Shown one piece after another: positions 8,580-16,911 of a DNA stretch of 64,000 bases; the stretch's first letter is position 1, and every line of letters begins with the position of its first letter. Source of the stretch: an uncultured Blautia sp. (GTDB lineage Bacteria > Bacillota > Clostridia > Lachnospirales > Lachnospiraceae); assembly GCA_958367245.1 (NCBI GenBank), contig CATXEA010000018.1, positions 1-64,000 on the forward strand. The letters are read 5' to 3'. Under the pieces are notes generated by a model. The model did not search any database and had not been told where the DNA came from. It saw only the letters and a program-made list of their open reading frames with translations. The position numbers and the translations under genes were made by a program.

Positions 8580-9587
8580 ATGAAGGACAGAAAGAGAAAA
8601 AGTCACAGGCACTATAAAAATGCCAAAAGAAAACAGGCATATATCTGGGGATTTATTATATGCATTTTATTGGTGCTTTGTGTTGGAATTGTGTGGAAAG
8701 AGCGCAGTTGGAATAAGCCTGTTTCAGAGCCTTCTGAACAGGAGGAAGAGACTGTGTCTGGGAAGTCGGCTTATAATGATCATCTGAGTAATTACCTGTT
8801 TCTTGGAATAGACACGAGAAATCCTGTGGAAACTTATGAGACTCAGGCAGATGCCGGACAGGCAGACGCAATTTTCCTTGTTTCTTTAGACAGGGTCACG
8901 AAGGATATTCAGGTACTTGCGATTCCCCGTGATACCATTGCTGAGATTGAGACTTTTACCCCTGCAGGGAAGAGCCTCGGTAAGGTAAAGCAGCATATTA
9001 ATATTCAGTATGCTTTTGGTGACGGCAGGTTTAAGAGCTGTGATTTGATGAAACAGGCAGTGTCGAAGCTGTTGTATAATCTTCCCATTCAGGGATACTG
9101 TTCTTTAAATATGGATGGTATTCCACTGCTGGCAGATTTGGCAGGCGGTGTGGAGATTATTGTTCCTGACGATAGTCTGGCGGAAGTGAATCCGGAGTTT
9201 CAGGAAGGGGCTTCTGTAACACTTACCAGTGATAATGTGGAGCAGTTTCTCCGCTATCGAGACAAAACGAAGAGCCAGAGCGCTCTGGTACGCCAGAAGC
9301 ATCAAAGGGTCTTTTTGAAGGCGTATTTTGAGAAGGTCAGAGAGATGCGAAAGCAAAAGAAATCGTTTGTTCAGGAGATGTATGATACATTACAGCCTTA
9401 TATGGTCACAAATATGGGCAATGATTTATTTGTAAAGCTTCTTGAGGCATCAGAGAAAAAGATTCCTCAGGAGTATACCCTCCCGGGTGAGGGAACGGAA
9501 GGAGACGATGGTTATGAGGAGTATCACGTAGATGAGGATGCTCTCCATGATTTGGTTCTTCAGATGTTTTATAAGCAGGATAGTTGA
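8580..9587 (+). CDS. LytR-CpsA-Psr (LCP) family cell-wall ligase
   Basis: 335 aa with a basic N-terminus, one transmembrane helix (about 22-42) and an extracellular LCP domain. Visible family features are F-L-G-I-D-T-R near 80, a D-A-I-F-L-V-S-L-D strand near 95-105, and the I-P-R-D-T motif near 118 whose Arg and Asp bind the lipid pyrophosphate. LCP enzymes transfer undecaprenyl-linked glycopolymers to peptidoglycan. Its place behind the chain-length protein and kinase fits attachment of the polysaccharide made by this locus. Confidence 0.88.
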   Translation: MKDRKRKSHRHYKNAKRKQAYIWGFIICILLVLCVGIVWKERSWNKPVSEPSEQEEETVSGKSAYNDHLSNYLFLGIDTRNPVETYETQADAGQADAIFLVSLDRVTKDIQVLAIPRDTIAEIETFTPAGKSLGKVKQHINIQYAFGDGRFKSCDLMKQAVSKLLYNLPIQGYCSLNMDGIPLLADLAGGVEIIVPDDSLAEVNPEFQEGASVTLTSDNVEQFLRYRDKTKSQSALVRQKHQRVFLKAYFEKVREMRKQKKSFVQEMYDTLQPYMVTNMGNDLFVKLLEASEKKIPQEYTLPGEGTEGDDGYEEYHVDEDALHDLVLQMFYKQDS

Positions 9588-9647
9588 TGGAGAAAACCAT
9601 TATCTATAGAACGTGTAAATCAAGTTTCATAAAGGAGAGATGAAGAA

Positions 9648-10424
9648 ATGAAGATTTCAAAGAAGATTTTAGCAGGTTTAACAGCAGCAGTTCTGTGTGT
9701 GACAACTCCTGCTGGTGTTTGTATGGCAGCAGAAGTTCATAACAGCATGACAGCTACAATCAAACCGAGTGGCGACAGTGTTGGGAATTATGTGGTAACA
9801 GAAAAAATTGAGGAATCTGAATCTTTTAAGGTTCTGAAAGAAGAAGCGCCTGAAGTTGTAACTCTGGTTGAGACCATTAATAAGATTGTTAATGATATAA
9901 TCGGTGAGGATATGGAAGAGGATATTCCTCAGGAAGGTCTTACACAGGAAGCAAGCAAAGCGGCTGCTGTGAAGTTTGTTGAGGAGATTAAAAAACTTCT
10001 GGAAGAAACAGATGAAGAAGGTAATGCTGTTCTTTCTGAGGAAGCAAAAGAAGCTGCTGAAAAGATTTTAAAAGATATGGAAGAAAAAGAACTTGAATTT
10101 GTAACACCATTCTTTGACCTGGATCTGGAAAAAGATGCTGAAGTTGAGAAGAATGAAAACGGCAATTATGATGTTACTTTAAGTCTTCCTATGATGACAG
10201 ATTCTCTTGAGAATGTAAATCTGCTTCACTACAGCACAGTTCGTAATATGTGGGAAATTATTGAGCCGGATGAAGTAGACACAGAGAAACAGACTCTTAC
10301 AGCAGAGTTTGTAGATTTCTCCCCTGTTGCTGTTGTTGCAAAGATTAATACAGAAGAGACAGAGGATGTAAAAGAGGCAGCCGAAGAGCCGGAGATTACC
10401 GCTACTCCAGAGCCGGAGAAATAA
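9648..10424 (+). CDS. Secreted acidic protein of unknown function
   Basis: 258 aa. A signal peptide is clear: K-K-I-L then a hydrophobic core ending in V-C-M-A-A-E, with cleavage expected after about residue 27. The mature part is strongly acidic, largely helical between about 55 and 150 (many E, K, A), then has a beta-rich segment ending with V-D-F-S-P-V-A-V-V. The last residues are a T-P-E-P-E tail. No sortase motif or membrane anchor is visible. An AAAGGAGAG ribosome binding site lies 10 bases upstream. It is followed by an intrinsic terminator. Family not recognised; context suggests a surface or wall-associated role. Confidence 0.65.
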   Translation: MKISKKILAGLTAAVLCVTTPAGVCMAAEVHNSMTATIKPSGDSVGNYVVTEKIEESESFKVLKEEAPEVVTLVETINKIVNDIIGEDMEEDIPQEGLTQEASKAAAVKFVEEIKKLLEETDEEGNAVLSEEAKEAAEKILKDMEEKELEFVTPFFDLDLEKDAEVEKNENGNYDVTLSLPMMTDSLENVNLLHYSTVRNMWEIIEPDEVDTEKQTLTAEFVDFSPVAVVAKINTEETEDVKEAAEEPEITATPEPEK

Positions 10425-10475
10425 TAAAAAAGTTATTGCTTAAAAAGAAACGATTTATACACGTGTGAAGGAAGG

Positions 10476-10520
10476 ACACCAGACAGCGGAGGCAGAGTAT
10501 GCAGTTGTCTGGTGTTTTTT
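10476..10520 (+). terminator. Intrinsic terminator after the secreted-protein gene
   Basis: Perfect 10-bp stem ACACCAGACA (10476-10485) with TGTCTGGTGT (10506-10515), followed by a run of T. It ends the 7087-10424 unit. Confidence 0.85.
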
Positions 10521-10547
10521 AACTTTAAAGAAAGTAAGGTAGAGACT

Positions 10548-11426
10548 GTGTTTAGAAAAAATAGTGTAATGACGAATTTATTTTTGCTTTTGAGTTGTAT
10601 TATTCTTCTGGGGGCAGTTGGCTTTATTCTGGTTAAGGATAAACAGGAGGCAGAGAAGGTAGTAAAAGAGGTGGAAACTGTGGTCAGCCGGGAAGAGGAG
10701 ACACAGGAGGAAGCTACGCAGAAAGAGCTGGCGGTACAGAATAAGGCAGGAGAGAAACCTGCTATGGCGACAGCGACACCGGTGCCAACACAGACTCCTG
10801 TTGCAGTGGAGGAGGAAGTGAAGGGCATTGTATGCTGGGGAGACGATCTGATGACTGCTGATTCTACAGATAAGTATTCTTATATGGCTGTGCTTCAGCG
10901 TCTTCTGAACGAACAGGGATATGATATTTCTGTGATCAATAAAACGATTCAGGGCGGCGGCACCCTTTCTATGATGAAGATGGCAGGTGTATCAGATCAG
11001 GTTCTTCAGGGATATATTTCAGCACATCAGCAGGCAGCTAATGGTGCGGAGATTTCTATTATGGAGCGTGGAATTCGTGACCTGACGCCAGAGCAGACTG
11101 AAAGAAACGATCTGGATTGTATTCCTGTTATTTTTATGGGCTACTATGGAGGATGGAATCATAACCCTGCAGAACTTGCAGAGCAGCAGGAGCATATTTT
11201 AAAAACATTTCCAAATCAGGAGCGTTTTCTGGTAGTAGGCACCCGTCCGGTTGACGGTTCAGTAGATGCGCCTTCGCTGGATCAGGCGCTTCAGCAGAAA
11301 TGGGGAGAGCATTACATCAGTCTTGCCCAGACAACTACATATCCGGCGTCTACGATTGAAGCGCAGGAAATTATGGCTCAGACGATTATCCAGAAGATGG
11401 AGGAACTGGGGTATCTGAAGAAATAA
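10548..11426 (+). CDS. Membrane-anchored SGNH-hydrolase-like protein
   Basis: 292 aa from GTG 10548, with AAGG 8-9 bases upstream. A longer in-frame start at 10512 would lie inside the terminator stem and is unlikely. An N-terminal helix (about 10-28) is followed by a Glu-rich linker with T-P-V-P-T-Q-T-P, then an extracellular domain with the strand order of SGNH/GDSL esterases. Block I reads W-G-D-D-L-M instead of G-D-S-L, so the nucleophile Ser is absent at the usual place; a Ser occurs four residues on (T-A-D-S-T). It may be a degenerate or binding-only domain, or use another Ser. Context suggests a role on the surface polysaccharide. Confidence 0.6.
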   Translation: MFRKNSVMTNLFLLLSCIILLGAVGFILVKDKQEAEKVVKEVETVVSREEETQEEATQKELAVQNKAGEKPAMATATPVPTQTPVAVEEEVKGIVCWGDDLMTADSTDKYSYMAVLQRLLNEQGYDISVINKTIQGGGTLSMMKMAGVSDQVLQGYISAHQQAANGAEISIMERGIRDLTPEQTERNDLDCIPVIFMGYYGGWNHNPAELAEQQEHILKTFPNQERFLVVGTRPVDGSVDAPSLDQALQQKWGEHYISLAQTTTYPASTIEAQEIMAQTIIQKMEELGYLKK

Positions 11427-11452
11427 ATACAGAGGAAAGGAATCAGAAACAT

Positions 11453-13078
11453 ATGATGAAGAGATTATTGATTTTAGGAGCTGGCGGTTTTGGCCAAATG
11501 ATTAAGGAAACAGCAGAGTTACTTGGTTATGAAGAGGTGTTCTTTTTGGACGATGCGGCGAAAGCCTCAGATGTTATCGGCAAATGTTGTGATTATGTGA
11601 TGAATCATGGAGAATTTGATACTGCTGTGGCAGCCTTTGGTAATAATAATACCCGTCTTTTCTGGACGGAGAAGCTTCTTGAGGAAGGATATCAGGTACC
11701 TGCAATGGTTCATCCTTCTGCTGTGATCAGTCCAAGCGCTGTTTTGGAAGAGGGTTGCTTCGTGATGCAGAATGCCGTTGTGAATACCCATTCCCGGATC
11801 GGACGTGCAGCTCTTGTGAACAGTGGAGCTGTGGTGGATCATGATTCTGTGATTGGAAACGGGGCTCATGTTGGTCTTGGAAGTATTGTGAAAGCGAACT
11901 GCACCATTGAGGAGAAAAAGAAGGTGGAAGCAGGAGAGGTGATTTTTTCCACCAGAAGAAAGATTGAGGGAGTGGACAGCCGTGCCCTTGAGGATGCTCT
12001 TTATGCCTTTGGCTTCGGCAATCAGTGCAGCTATGTGAAGCCTTTCGGTGAGGGACATATTAATGAGACTTATGCAGTTTATATGCCTACAGAGCAGGGA
12101 ACAGAGGAGCCTTTCTATGTGCTTCAGAGAATCAATACCAATGTGTTTAAACAGCCGGGTCAGGTTATGGACAATATCTTTGGGGTTACAGAGTATCTTC
12201 GTGATGTGATCCGTAAGGAGGGCGGCGACCCTGACAGGGAGACTATGTCCTGTATTAAGACGAAAAACGGTGAAAATTTCTTTGAGGACGATCAGGGACA
12301 GCCTTGGAGATGTTCTAATTTTATCACGAATTCCATGTGCTACCAGACAGTGGAGGAGCCGGAGCAGTTTTATCAGTCTGCCAGAAGCTTTGGTCATTTC
12401 CTGAAGCAGCTTGGAGATTATCCTGCATCCAGCCTTTATGAGACCATTCCGTTTTTCCATGATACGGTGAAGCGTTTTCAGGCTTTTTCTCAGGCTGTGC
12501 AGCGTGATGTGAAGAATCGCGCAAGAACCTGTCGCGGGGAGATTGATTTTGCCCTTGCAAGAGAAGAAGACTGTGCTGTTTTGATGAACCAGTTAAATGA
12601 GGGAATTCTTCCGCTTCGTGTAACTCACAACGATACAAAGCTTAATAATATTCTTTTTGACAAAGAAACAGGAGAGGGCTTATGTATCATTGACCTGGAT
12701 ACGATTATGCCGGGACTTGCTGCCAATGATTTCGGAGATTCTATCCGTTTCGGCGCCTCCACAGCAGAGGAGGATGAGAAGGATTTGGATAAGGTTCATT
12801 TCGACATTCATCTCTACGAACTTTATGTAAAGGGGTATGTGGAAATGGCAAGAGATGTTCTCACACAGGAGGAGCTTATGAGTCTTCCGTGGGGAGCAAG
12901 GCTTATGACTTTTGAGTGTGGAATCCGTTTCCTTGCAGATTATCTTCAGGGGGATGTGTATTTCAAGACAGCATATCCGGAACACAATCTTGTTCGCGCA
13001 CGTACACAGTTTAAGCTTGTGAAAGAGATGGAAGAGCAATTTGAAGAGATGTGCAGGATTGTGAAGGAGTATGTGTAA
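11453..13078 (+). CDS. NeuD-type acyltransferase fused to an aminoglycoside-phosphotransferase-like sugar kinase
   Basis: 541 aa, two domains. Residues 1-180: Rossmann-like start I-L-G-A-G-G-F-G-Q, then hexapeptide repeats (H-P-S-A-V-I-S, V-V-N-T-H-S, V-V-D-H-D-S) as in PglD/NeuD sugar acetyltransferases. Residues 190-541: a kinase-like domain with H392-N-D394 in the Brenner-type motif, followed by N-N-I-L-F and I-I-D-L-D near 411-415, closest in look to N-acetylhexosamine kinases (NahK-like). The predicted reactions are sugar O- or N-acylation and sugar 1-phosphorylation. It lies 26 bases after the SGNH-like gene. The fusion is unusual; substrates are unknown. Confidence 0.75.
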   Translation: MMKRLLILGAGGFGQMIKETAELLGYEEVFFLDDAAKASDVIGKCCDYVMNHGEFDTAVAAFGNNNTRLFWTEKLLEEGYQVPAMVHPSAVISPSAVLEEGCFVMQNAVVNTHSRIGRAALVNSGAVVDHDSVIGNGAHVGLGSIVKANCTIEEKKKVEAGEVIFSTRRKIEGVDSRALEDALYAFGFGNQCSYVKPFGEGHINETYAVYMPTEQGTEEPFYVLQRINTNVFKQPGQVMDNIFGVTEYLRDVIRKEGGDPDRETMSCIKTKNGENFFEDDQGQPWRCSNFITNSMCYQTVEEPEQFYQSARSFGHFLKQLGDYPASSLYETIPFFHDTVKRFQAFSQAVQRDVKNRARTCRGEIDFALAREEDCAVLMNQLNEGILPLRVTHNDTKLNNILFDKETGEGLCIIDLDTIMPGLAANDFGDSIRFGASTAEEDEKDLDKVHFDIHLYELYVKGYVEMARDVLTQEELMSLPWGARLMTFECGIRFLADYLQGDVYFKTAYPEHNLVRARTQFKLVKEMEEQFEEMCRIVKEYV

Positions 13079-13242
13079 CGTAAGCGCGAAACACATGTTC
13101 TCTGGAACTGTATCAGCAGACCAAGAAATAGCATAACTATTTGACGCAGATGTCTATGAAAAAATGTCTATAGCGAATAGAAATCCGATTGGAGTTATAA
13201 ATTGGTTTTAAAAAAATATTTTTTTGAAAACAAGAATAAAAC

Positions 13243-13271
13243 TTGACTTTTAGGGGCATAATTCCTATAAT
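13243..13271 (+). promoter_or_regulatory. Strong promoter for the ATPase/RloB pair
   Basis: TTGACT (13243-13248), exactly 17 bases, TATAAT (13266-13271); 26 bases to the start codon. Confidence 0.8.
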
Positions 13272-13297
13272 GAAATCGGATGGAAAGGAGGAAGACT

Positions 13298-14533
13298 ATG
13301 CTTTGTCAGTTTTCGTTTCAGAATTTTAAGTCCTACAAGGGAGAAACAATTTTTGATTTTCAGGCTGTTGCGATTCCCGAATTCGCAGAGTCTCTGCTGA
13401 CATGTAAAGTAGAAACAAAGGAGAACAAGGAAATAAAAGGAGCGAGTTTGCTTCCTGTTGGGGTTGTTTATGGGCCAAATGGAGGAGGAAAATCGAATCT
13501 ACTGCAGGCACTTTCCTGTCTGATTTCTACAATAGTAAAGCCAATCCATGATTTGGAGAAGACACGCGAAAACATAATTATTCAGCAAAGAGTGAGCTAT
13601 GAGCCGTTTTTGCTGGACGAAACATCCAGAGAACAGCCCACTGAATTTGAACTTTTTTTCTGTCAGGGTAAGAATGAATATCGTTATTATCTTGCTTTGT
13701 TAAATGAAGAAATTGTTTCCGAATCCTTGTATTGGAGGGCGATTGGAGGCAAGCGTACCGGTACCGTTTTTGAGAGAGAGTATTCTAAAATTGAATTGGG
13801 ATCAAGCATAAGCAAAGCAAGCATTAATACGTCCGTTAATCCCAAGATGCCTTACTTGTCATTTTTGGCGATCAATTATGACATCCCTGTGATTGCTGAA
13901 GTACAAAGCTGGTTTGAATCCTGTATTATTCGAAATTACGCAAACCCGGTTGTGGACCGCACGGTCATGTTTTCACAAAATGAATCTATTAAGAGCCGGA
14001 TTCTTCAGGCTTTAAATGATATGGGAATCGACCTTTCAGGTTATCGGTTCGATGATGAGGAAAAACAGCTTTATACACAGAGAATCGTGAATGGGAAAGT
14101 CTACGAGTTAAAGTACTCGGATGAATCGGATGGCACCAGGAAGCTGATTGCAGCATTGCCGGTTCTTCTGCTTGCCCTGCAGGAAGGCCGCCTGGTAATC
14201 ATTGATGAGCTGGATGCGAAACTGCATCCGAAACTGCTCAGGTATATGATTTCCATGTTTAAGAATCCAAAGCTGAATACCAGGGGGGCGCAGCTTTTGT
14301 TTACTTCCCACGATATGACGACCATGAAGAACACTGTATTTCGTAGGGATGAGATCTGGTTTGCAGCAGAGAACCCAAACCACGAGAGTGAGATTTATTC
14401 TCTGTACGAGATTCGCCGTGAAGATAATGAAAGGGTAAATAGCACAGCTGCGTTTGATAAGCAGTATATGGAAGGCAGATACGGAGCTGATCCGTACCTG
14501 ACCAATATGCTTTCGGGAGGCGATTGGACATGA
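13298..14533 (+). CDS. AAA-family (AAA_15/AAA_21) ATPase, RloA/AbiLi-like
   Basis: 411 aa from ATG 13298, with AAAGGAGG 6 bases upstream; the in-frame ATG at 13280 precedes that site. The N-terminus F-S-F-Q-N-F-K-S-Y is the usual SMC-like opening. Walker A G-P-N-G-G-G-K-S lies at 59-66 and Walker B V-I-I-D-E-L-D about 300, followed by an S-H-D switch segment. These SMC-like ATPases couple with TOPRIM or RloB nucleases in phage-exclusion modules. The stop overlaps the next start (ATGA), so expression is coupled. It has its own strong promoter, as expected for a portable defence unit. Confidence 0.85.
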   Translation: MLCQFSFQNFKSYKGETIFDFQAVAIPEFAESLLTCKVETKENKEIKGASLLPVGVVYGPNGGGKSNLLQALSCLISTIVKPIHDLEKTRENIIIQQRVSYEPFLLDETSREQPTEFELFFCQGKNEYRYYLALLNEEIVSESLYWRAIGGKRTGTVFEREYSKIELGSSISKASINTSVNPKMPYLSFLAINYDIPVIAEVQSWFESCIIRNYANPVVDRTVMFSQNESIKSRILQALNDMGIDLSGYRFDDEEKQLYTQRIVNGKVYELKYSDESDGTRKLIAALPVLLLALQEGRLVIIDELDAKLHPKLLRYMISMFKNPKLNTRGAQLLFTSHDMTTMKNTVFRRDEIWFAAENPNHESEIYSLYEIRREDNERVNSTAAFDKQYMEGRYGADPYLTNMLSGGDWT

Positions 14534-15198
14534 GTTTAAAGCCTCCAAAGAAAAGCGACCTGAATAAAGGATGGATGAAAAAACGTCTTGATAGAGAAAT
14601 CAGAATCCGGCCAGAGTATCATTTGATTGTTACGGAAGGGACAAATACAGAGCCACAGTACTTTCAAGCGATAAAGGATATCGTTAATCAGCAATATCAA
14701 GAAAAAATCCAGCTTGATATTTATGGTGAAGGGGATAATACACTCAGTTTGTTTGAAAAAGCCAAAGATCTAGCGGGTGAAAACCCGAACGGGTATAAGC
14801 ATGTTTGGGTGGTTTATGATACGGATGATTTCCCGGCAGACCACATTAATCGTACCGCAGAGTTATGTGTCCGGAACACGACAGATGAGACACAGTACCA
14901 TGCAGTGTGGTCAAACCAGTGTATAGAACTCTGGTTCCTTCTGCATTTCAGTTATTTCCACTCCGATATCCATCGAAAGGAATACTGGCCCAAATTGACT
15001 GATTGGCTGCAGAATCTTGGAAAAGGTGAATATTCCAAAGGGCGGGAAGATATGTATGAGATTCTCAGGCCATTTATGGATCAGGCAATCCGGTATGCCA
15101 AAAAGCTGGATGAAACAAACGCTGGAAGACCTCCGGCAAATTCTGCACCGGGTACAAAGGTGTATGAGCTAATTGAAAAATTAAGGCCATATCTATAA
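14530..15198 (+). CDS. RloB-family protein, AbiLii-like
   Basis: 222 aa from ATG 14530, coupled by a 4-base ATGA overlap; GGGAGG lies 9 bases upstream (the TTG at 14524 is only 3 bases from it). The sequence has a basic start, then I-V-T-E-G-T-N-T-E-P-Q-Y-F near 34-46 and V-V-Y-D-T-D-D-F near 97-104: a Glu followed by an Asp-x-Asp-type cluster, as in TOPRIM-like metal sites. RloB proteins occur next to AAA ATPases in restriction and abortive-infection loci. Predicted role: nuclease or effector partner of the preceding ATPase. No phage target can be inferred. Confidence 0.8.
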   Translation: MSLKPPKKSDLNKGWMKKRLDREIRIRPEYHLIVTEGTNTEPQYFQAIKDIVNQQYQEKIQLDIYGEGDNTLSLFEKAKDLAGENPNGYKHVWVVYDTDDFPADHINRTAELCVRNTTDETQYHAVWSNQCIELWFLLHFSYFHSDIHRKEYWPKLTDWLQNLGKGEYSKGREDMYEILRPFMDQAIRYAKKLDETNAGRPPANSAPGTKVYELIEKLRPYL

Positions 15199-15491
15199 TG
15201 AACAGGAATCTGATTGGACCAGACCCATTGGTAAGTTAATACATGATTTTAGATAGGTTACTTGTTAGTGCAAGCGTTCGGGTATATGATTTTTTATATT
15301 TATTATTCCCAGATGCAGGATTGGGCAGAAGAGGATGGCTGGGGAAATACCTGGGATTTCAAGGAAGATGAAAAAACAACTTTGTGAGGAATTAAGAGAC
15401 CGGGTAAAGGTATGTAAGAGCGACTGTCCGATTAATGGAAGGATAGGATACGCACTGAGGGTATTCCAAAGTTGATAAGATTTTATTCCAA

Positions 15492-15549
15492 AAGAGCAAA
15501 CTATTTTATGTGATTGCGTAGAGTAGTTTGCTCTTTTTATTATATTAAA
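15492..15549 (+). terminator. Intrinsic terminator
   Basis: 12-bp stem AAGAGCAAACTA (15492-15503) with TAGTTTGCTCTT (15534-15545) followed by T-rich sequence. It separates the RloAB-like unit from the Fic gene. Confidence 0.85.
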
Positions 15550-15613
15550 ATCGTCGGGAGCGGCAAAATAAATTCGAGAATAAATATAAATTCTGTAATT
15601 GTTGCCGATAATG

Positions 15614-15622
15614 TGGTATACT
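15614..15622 (+). promoter_or_regulatory. Extended -10 promoter for the Fic gene
   Basis: TGGTATACT: a TG-extended -10 (TATACT at 15617-15622) with only a weak -35 (TGTAAT 17 bases upstream). Leader of about 50 bases to ATG 15679. Confidence 0.5.
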
Positions 15623-15678
15623 ATTTACGAAACTGATATGGTCATTAAATTGAAATGCAGAGCAGCGGAGGAGAGCAA

Positions 15679-16569
15679 ATGCGGTATCTATCTGTTACAG
15701 AAACAGCAAAAAAATGGAATATATCTGAGCGAAGCGTAAGAAATTATTGTGCTCATGGGCGTGTTAATGGTGCGTTTCTTACCGGTAAAACCTGGAACAT
15801 TCCCGAAAATGCCGAAAAGCCGGAACGTACTAATAAGAAAAAGGAACAGCCCAAAACATTGTTAGATATTTTGCAGAATGAGAAGAAAACCAGGTATTCT
15901 GGCGGTATTTACCACAAGACACAGATTGATTTGACATACAATTCTAATCATATGGAAGGTAGTCGCTTAACACATGATCAAACAAGATATATTTTTGAAA
16001 CAAATACAATCGGTGTGGAAAATGAAGTCTTAAATGTAGATGATGTTATCGAAACAGCAAATCATTTCCGTTGTATAGATATGATTATTGATAATGCAAA
16101 AGCTGTTTTATCGGAAAAATTCATTAAGGAATTACACTTGATTTTAAAATCCGGAACAAGTGATTCGAGAAAAGATTGGTTTGCAGTGGGAGACTATAAA
16201 AAGATGCCAAATGAAGTTGGTGGCATGACAACTGTATTGCCGGAAAATGTTGCCGATAAGATGAAAGTATTGCTTACAGAATACAATTCAATTGAGAATA
16301 AATCATTTGAAGATATTCTGGAGTTCCATGTTGAGTTTGAAAAAATACATCCATTTCAGGATGGAAACGGGCGTGTTGGCAGATTGATCATGTTTAAAGA
16401 ATGTCTGAAATATAATATTGTTCCATTTATTATTGAAGATACATTAAAACTGTTTTATTATCGTGGATTAAAAGAATGGAACAATGAAAGAGGTTATTTG
16501 AGAGATACTTGTTTAACTGCACAGGATAAATACAAGGCATATTTAGATTATTTCAGGATTAGGTACTAA
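15679..16569 (+). CDS. HTH-domain Fic-family protein (AMP/NMP-transferase)
   Basis: 296 aa from ATG 15679, preceded by GGAGGA; an in-frame ATG at 15655 lies upstream of it. Residues 1-48 form a small winged or MerR-like HTH (S-V-T-E-T-A-K-K-W-N-I-S). The Fic core motif H224-P-F-Q-D-G-N-G-R-V-G-R is intact, so nucleotidyl transfer to a target hydroxyl is expected. Residues 89-94 read S-N-H-M-E-G, matching the inhibitory [S/T]xxxE[G/N] helix of class II Fic proteins, so the enzyme is probably auto-inhibited. It is flanked by terminators, so it stands alone; the target is unknown. Possible stress or defence function. Confidence 0.87.
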   Translation: MRYLSVTETAKKWNISERSVRNYCAHGRVNGAFLTGKTWNIPENAEKPERTNKKKEQPKTLLDILQNEKKTRYSGGIYHKTQIDLTYNSNHMEGSRLTHDQTRYIFETNTIGVENEVLNVDDVIETANHFRCIDMIIDNAKAVLSEKFIKELHLILKSGTSDSRKDWFAVGDYKKMPNEVGGMTTVLPENVADKMKVLLTEYNSIENKSFEDILEFHVEFEKIHPFQDGNGRVGRLIMFKECLKYNIVPFIIEDTLKLFYYRGLKEWNNERGYLRDTCLTAQDKYKAYLDYFRIRY

Positions 16570-16600
16570 CTCACTGATGTAAGGCTTGTGGGTAAGATGA

Positions 16601-16627
16601 AAGGCGTCCAAACCGACGCCTTTTTTC
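16601..16627 (+). terminator. Intrinsic terminator after the Fic gene
   Basis: AAGGCGTC (16601-16608) pairs with GACGCCTT (16615-16622), 6-base loop, then TTTTC. Confidence 0.88.
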
Positions 16628-16697
16628 TTTTTGTCACTATCACGAAAAAGTACGGAAAAATCTGCTATTTTTTTAACAATAAATCATAAAAAATATC

Positions 16698-16726
16698 TTG
16701 TTAAATTGTTATCAATGTGATATATT
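16698..16726 (+). promoter_or_regulatory. Promoter P1 overlapped by a Rex-like operator
   Basis: TTGTTA (16698-16703), 17 bases, TATATT (16721-16726). The -35 is the start of an 18-base site at 16698-16715, TTGTTAA-ATTG-TTATCAA, one mismatch from the clostridial Rex consensus TTGTTAA-N4-TTAACAA. Rex is released by NADH, so transcription of the following redox operon should rise when NADH/NAD+ is high. The operator call is by eye. Confidence 0.6.
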
Positions 16727-16840
16727 GAATATAAATCATTCCAAACCCACATTTGAAGTAAAAAAAGTGATGTTTTTGCTCTCGTAGATTCAAATACCAC
16801 ATTTTTTGATGAAAAAATGTTGGGTGAGATTTTATTTTTT

Positions 16841-16869
16841 TTGACCAGCATTGTTAAATATTAAACAAT
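16841..16869 (+). promoter_or_regulatory. Second promoter with a Rex-like operator
   Basis: TTGACC (16841-16846) with a weak -10 AACAAT (16864-16869) 17 bases on. Between and over them is TTGTTAA-ATAT-TAAACAA (16851-16868), again one mismatch from the Rex consensus. Even if this is not a second promoter, a bound repressor here would block transcription from P1. Between the two sites (16727-16840) I see no gene. Confidence 0.55.
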
Positions 16870-16911
16870 ATCATGCGGAGATATCCGCATGGAAAAGGAA
16901 AGGAGCGCCTT

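Larger units (their letters stand above)
15199..15678. other. Gene-poor gap between RloB and Fic genes
   Basis: 480 bases. Two short overlapping frames exist (ATG 15242, 43 codons-scale; ATG 15368 to TGA 15475, 35 aa) but neither has a well spaced ribosome binding site, so I do not call them. The only firm elements are the terminator at 15492-15549 and the Fic promoter. The block may be a decayed gene. Confidence 0.4.

Noticed and set aside
10512..10547. Longer start for the SGNH-like protein
   Set aside because: It falls inside the right arm of an intrinsic terminator; GTG 10548 has its own ribosome binding site.
15242..15475. Two short overlapping frames (about 43 and 35 aa)
   Set aside because: No well spaced ribosome binding sites and no recognisable sequence; may be gene debris.
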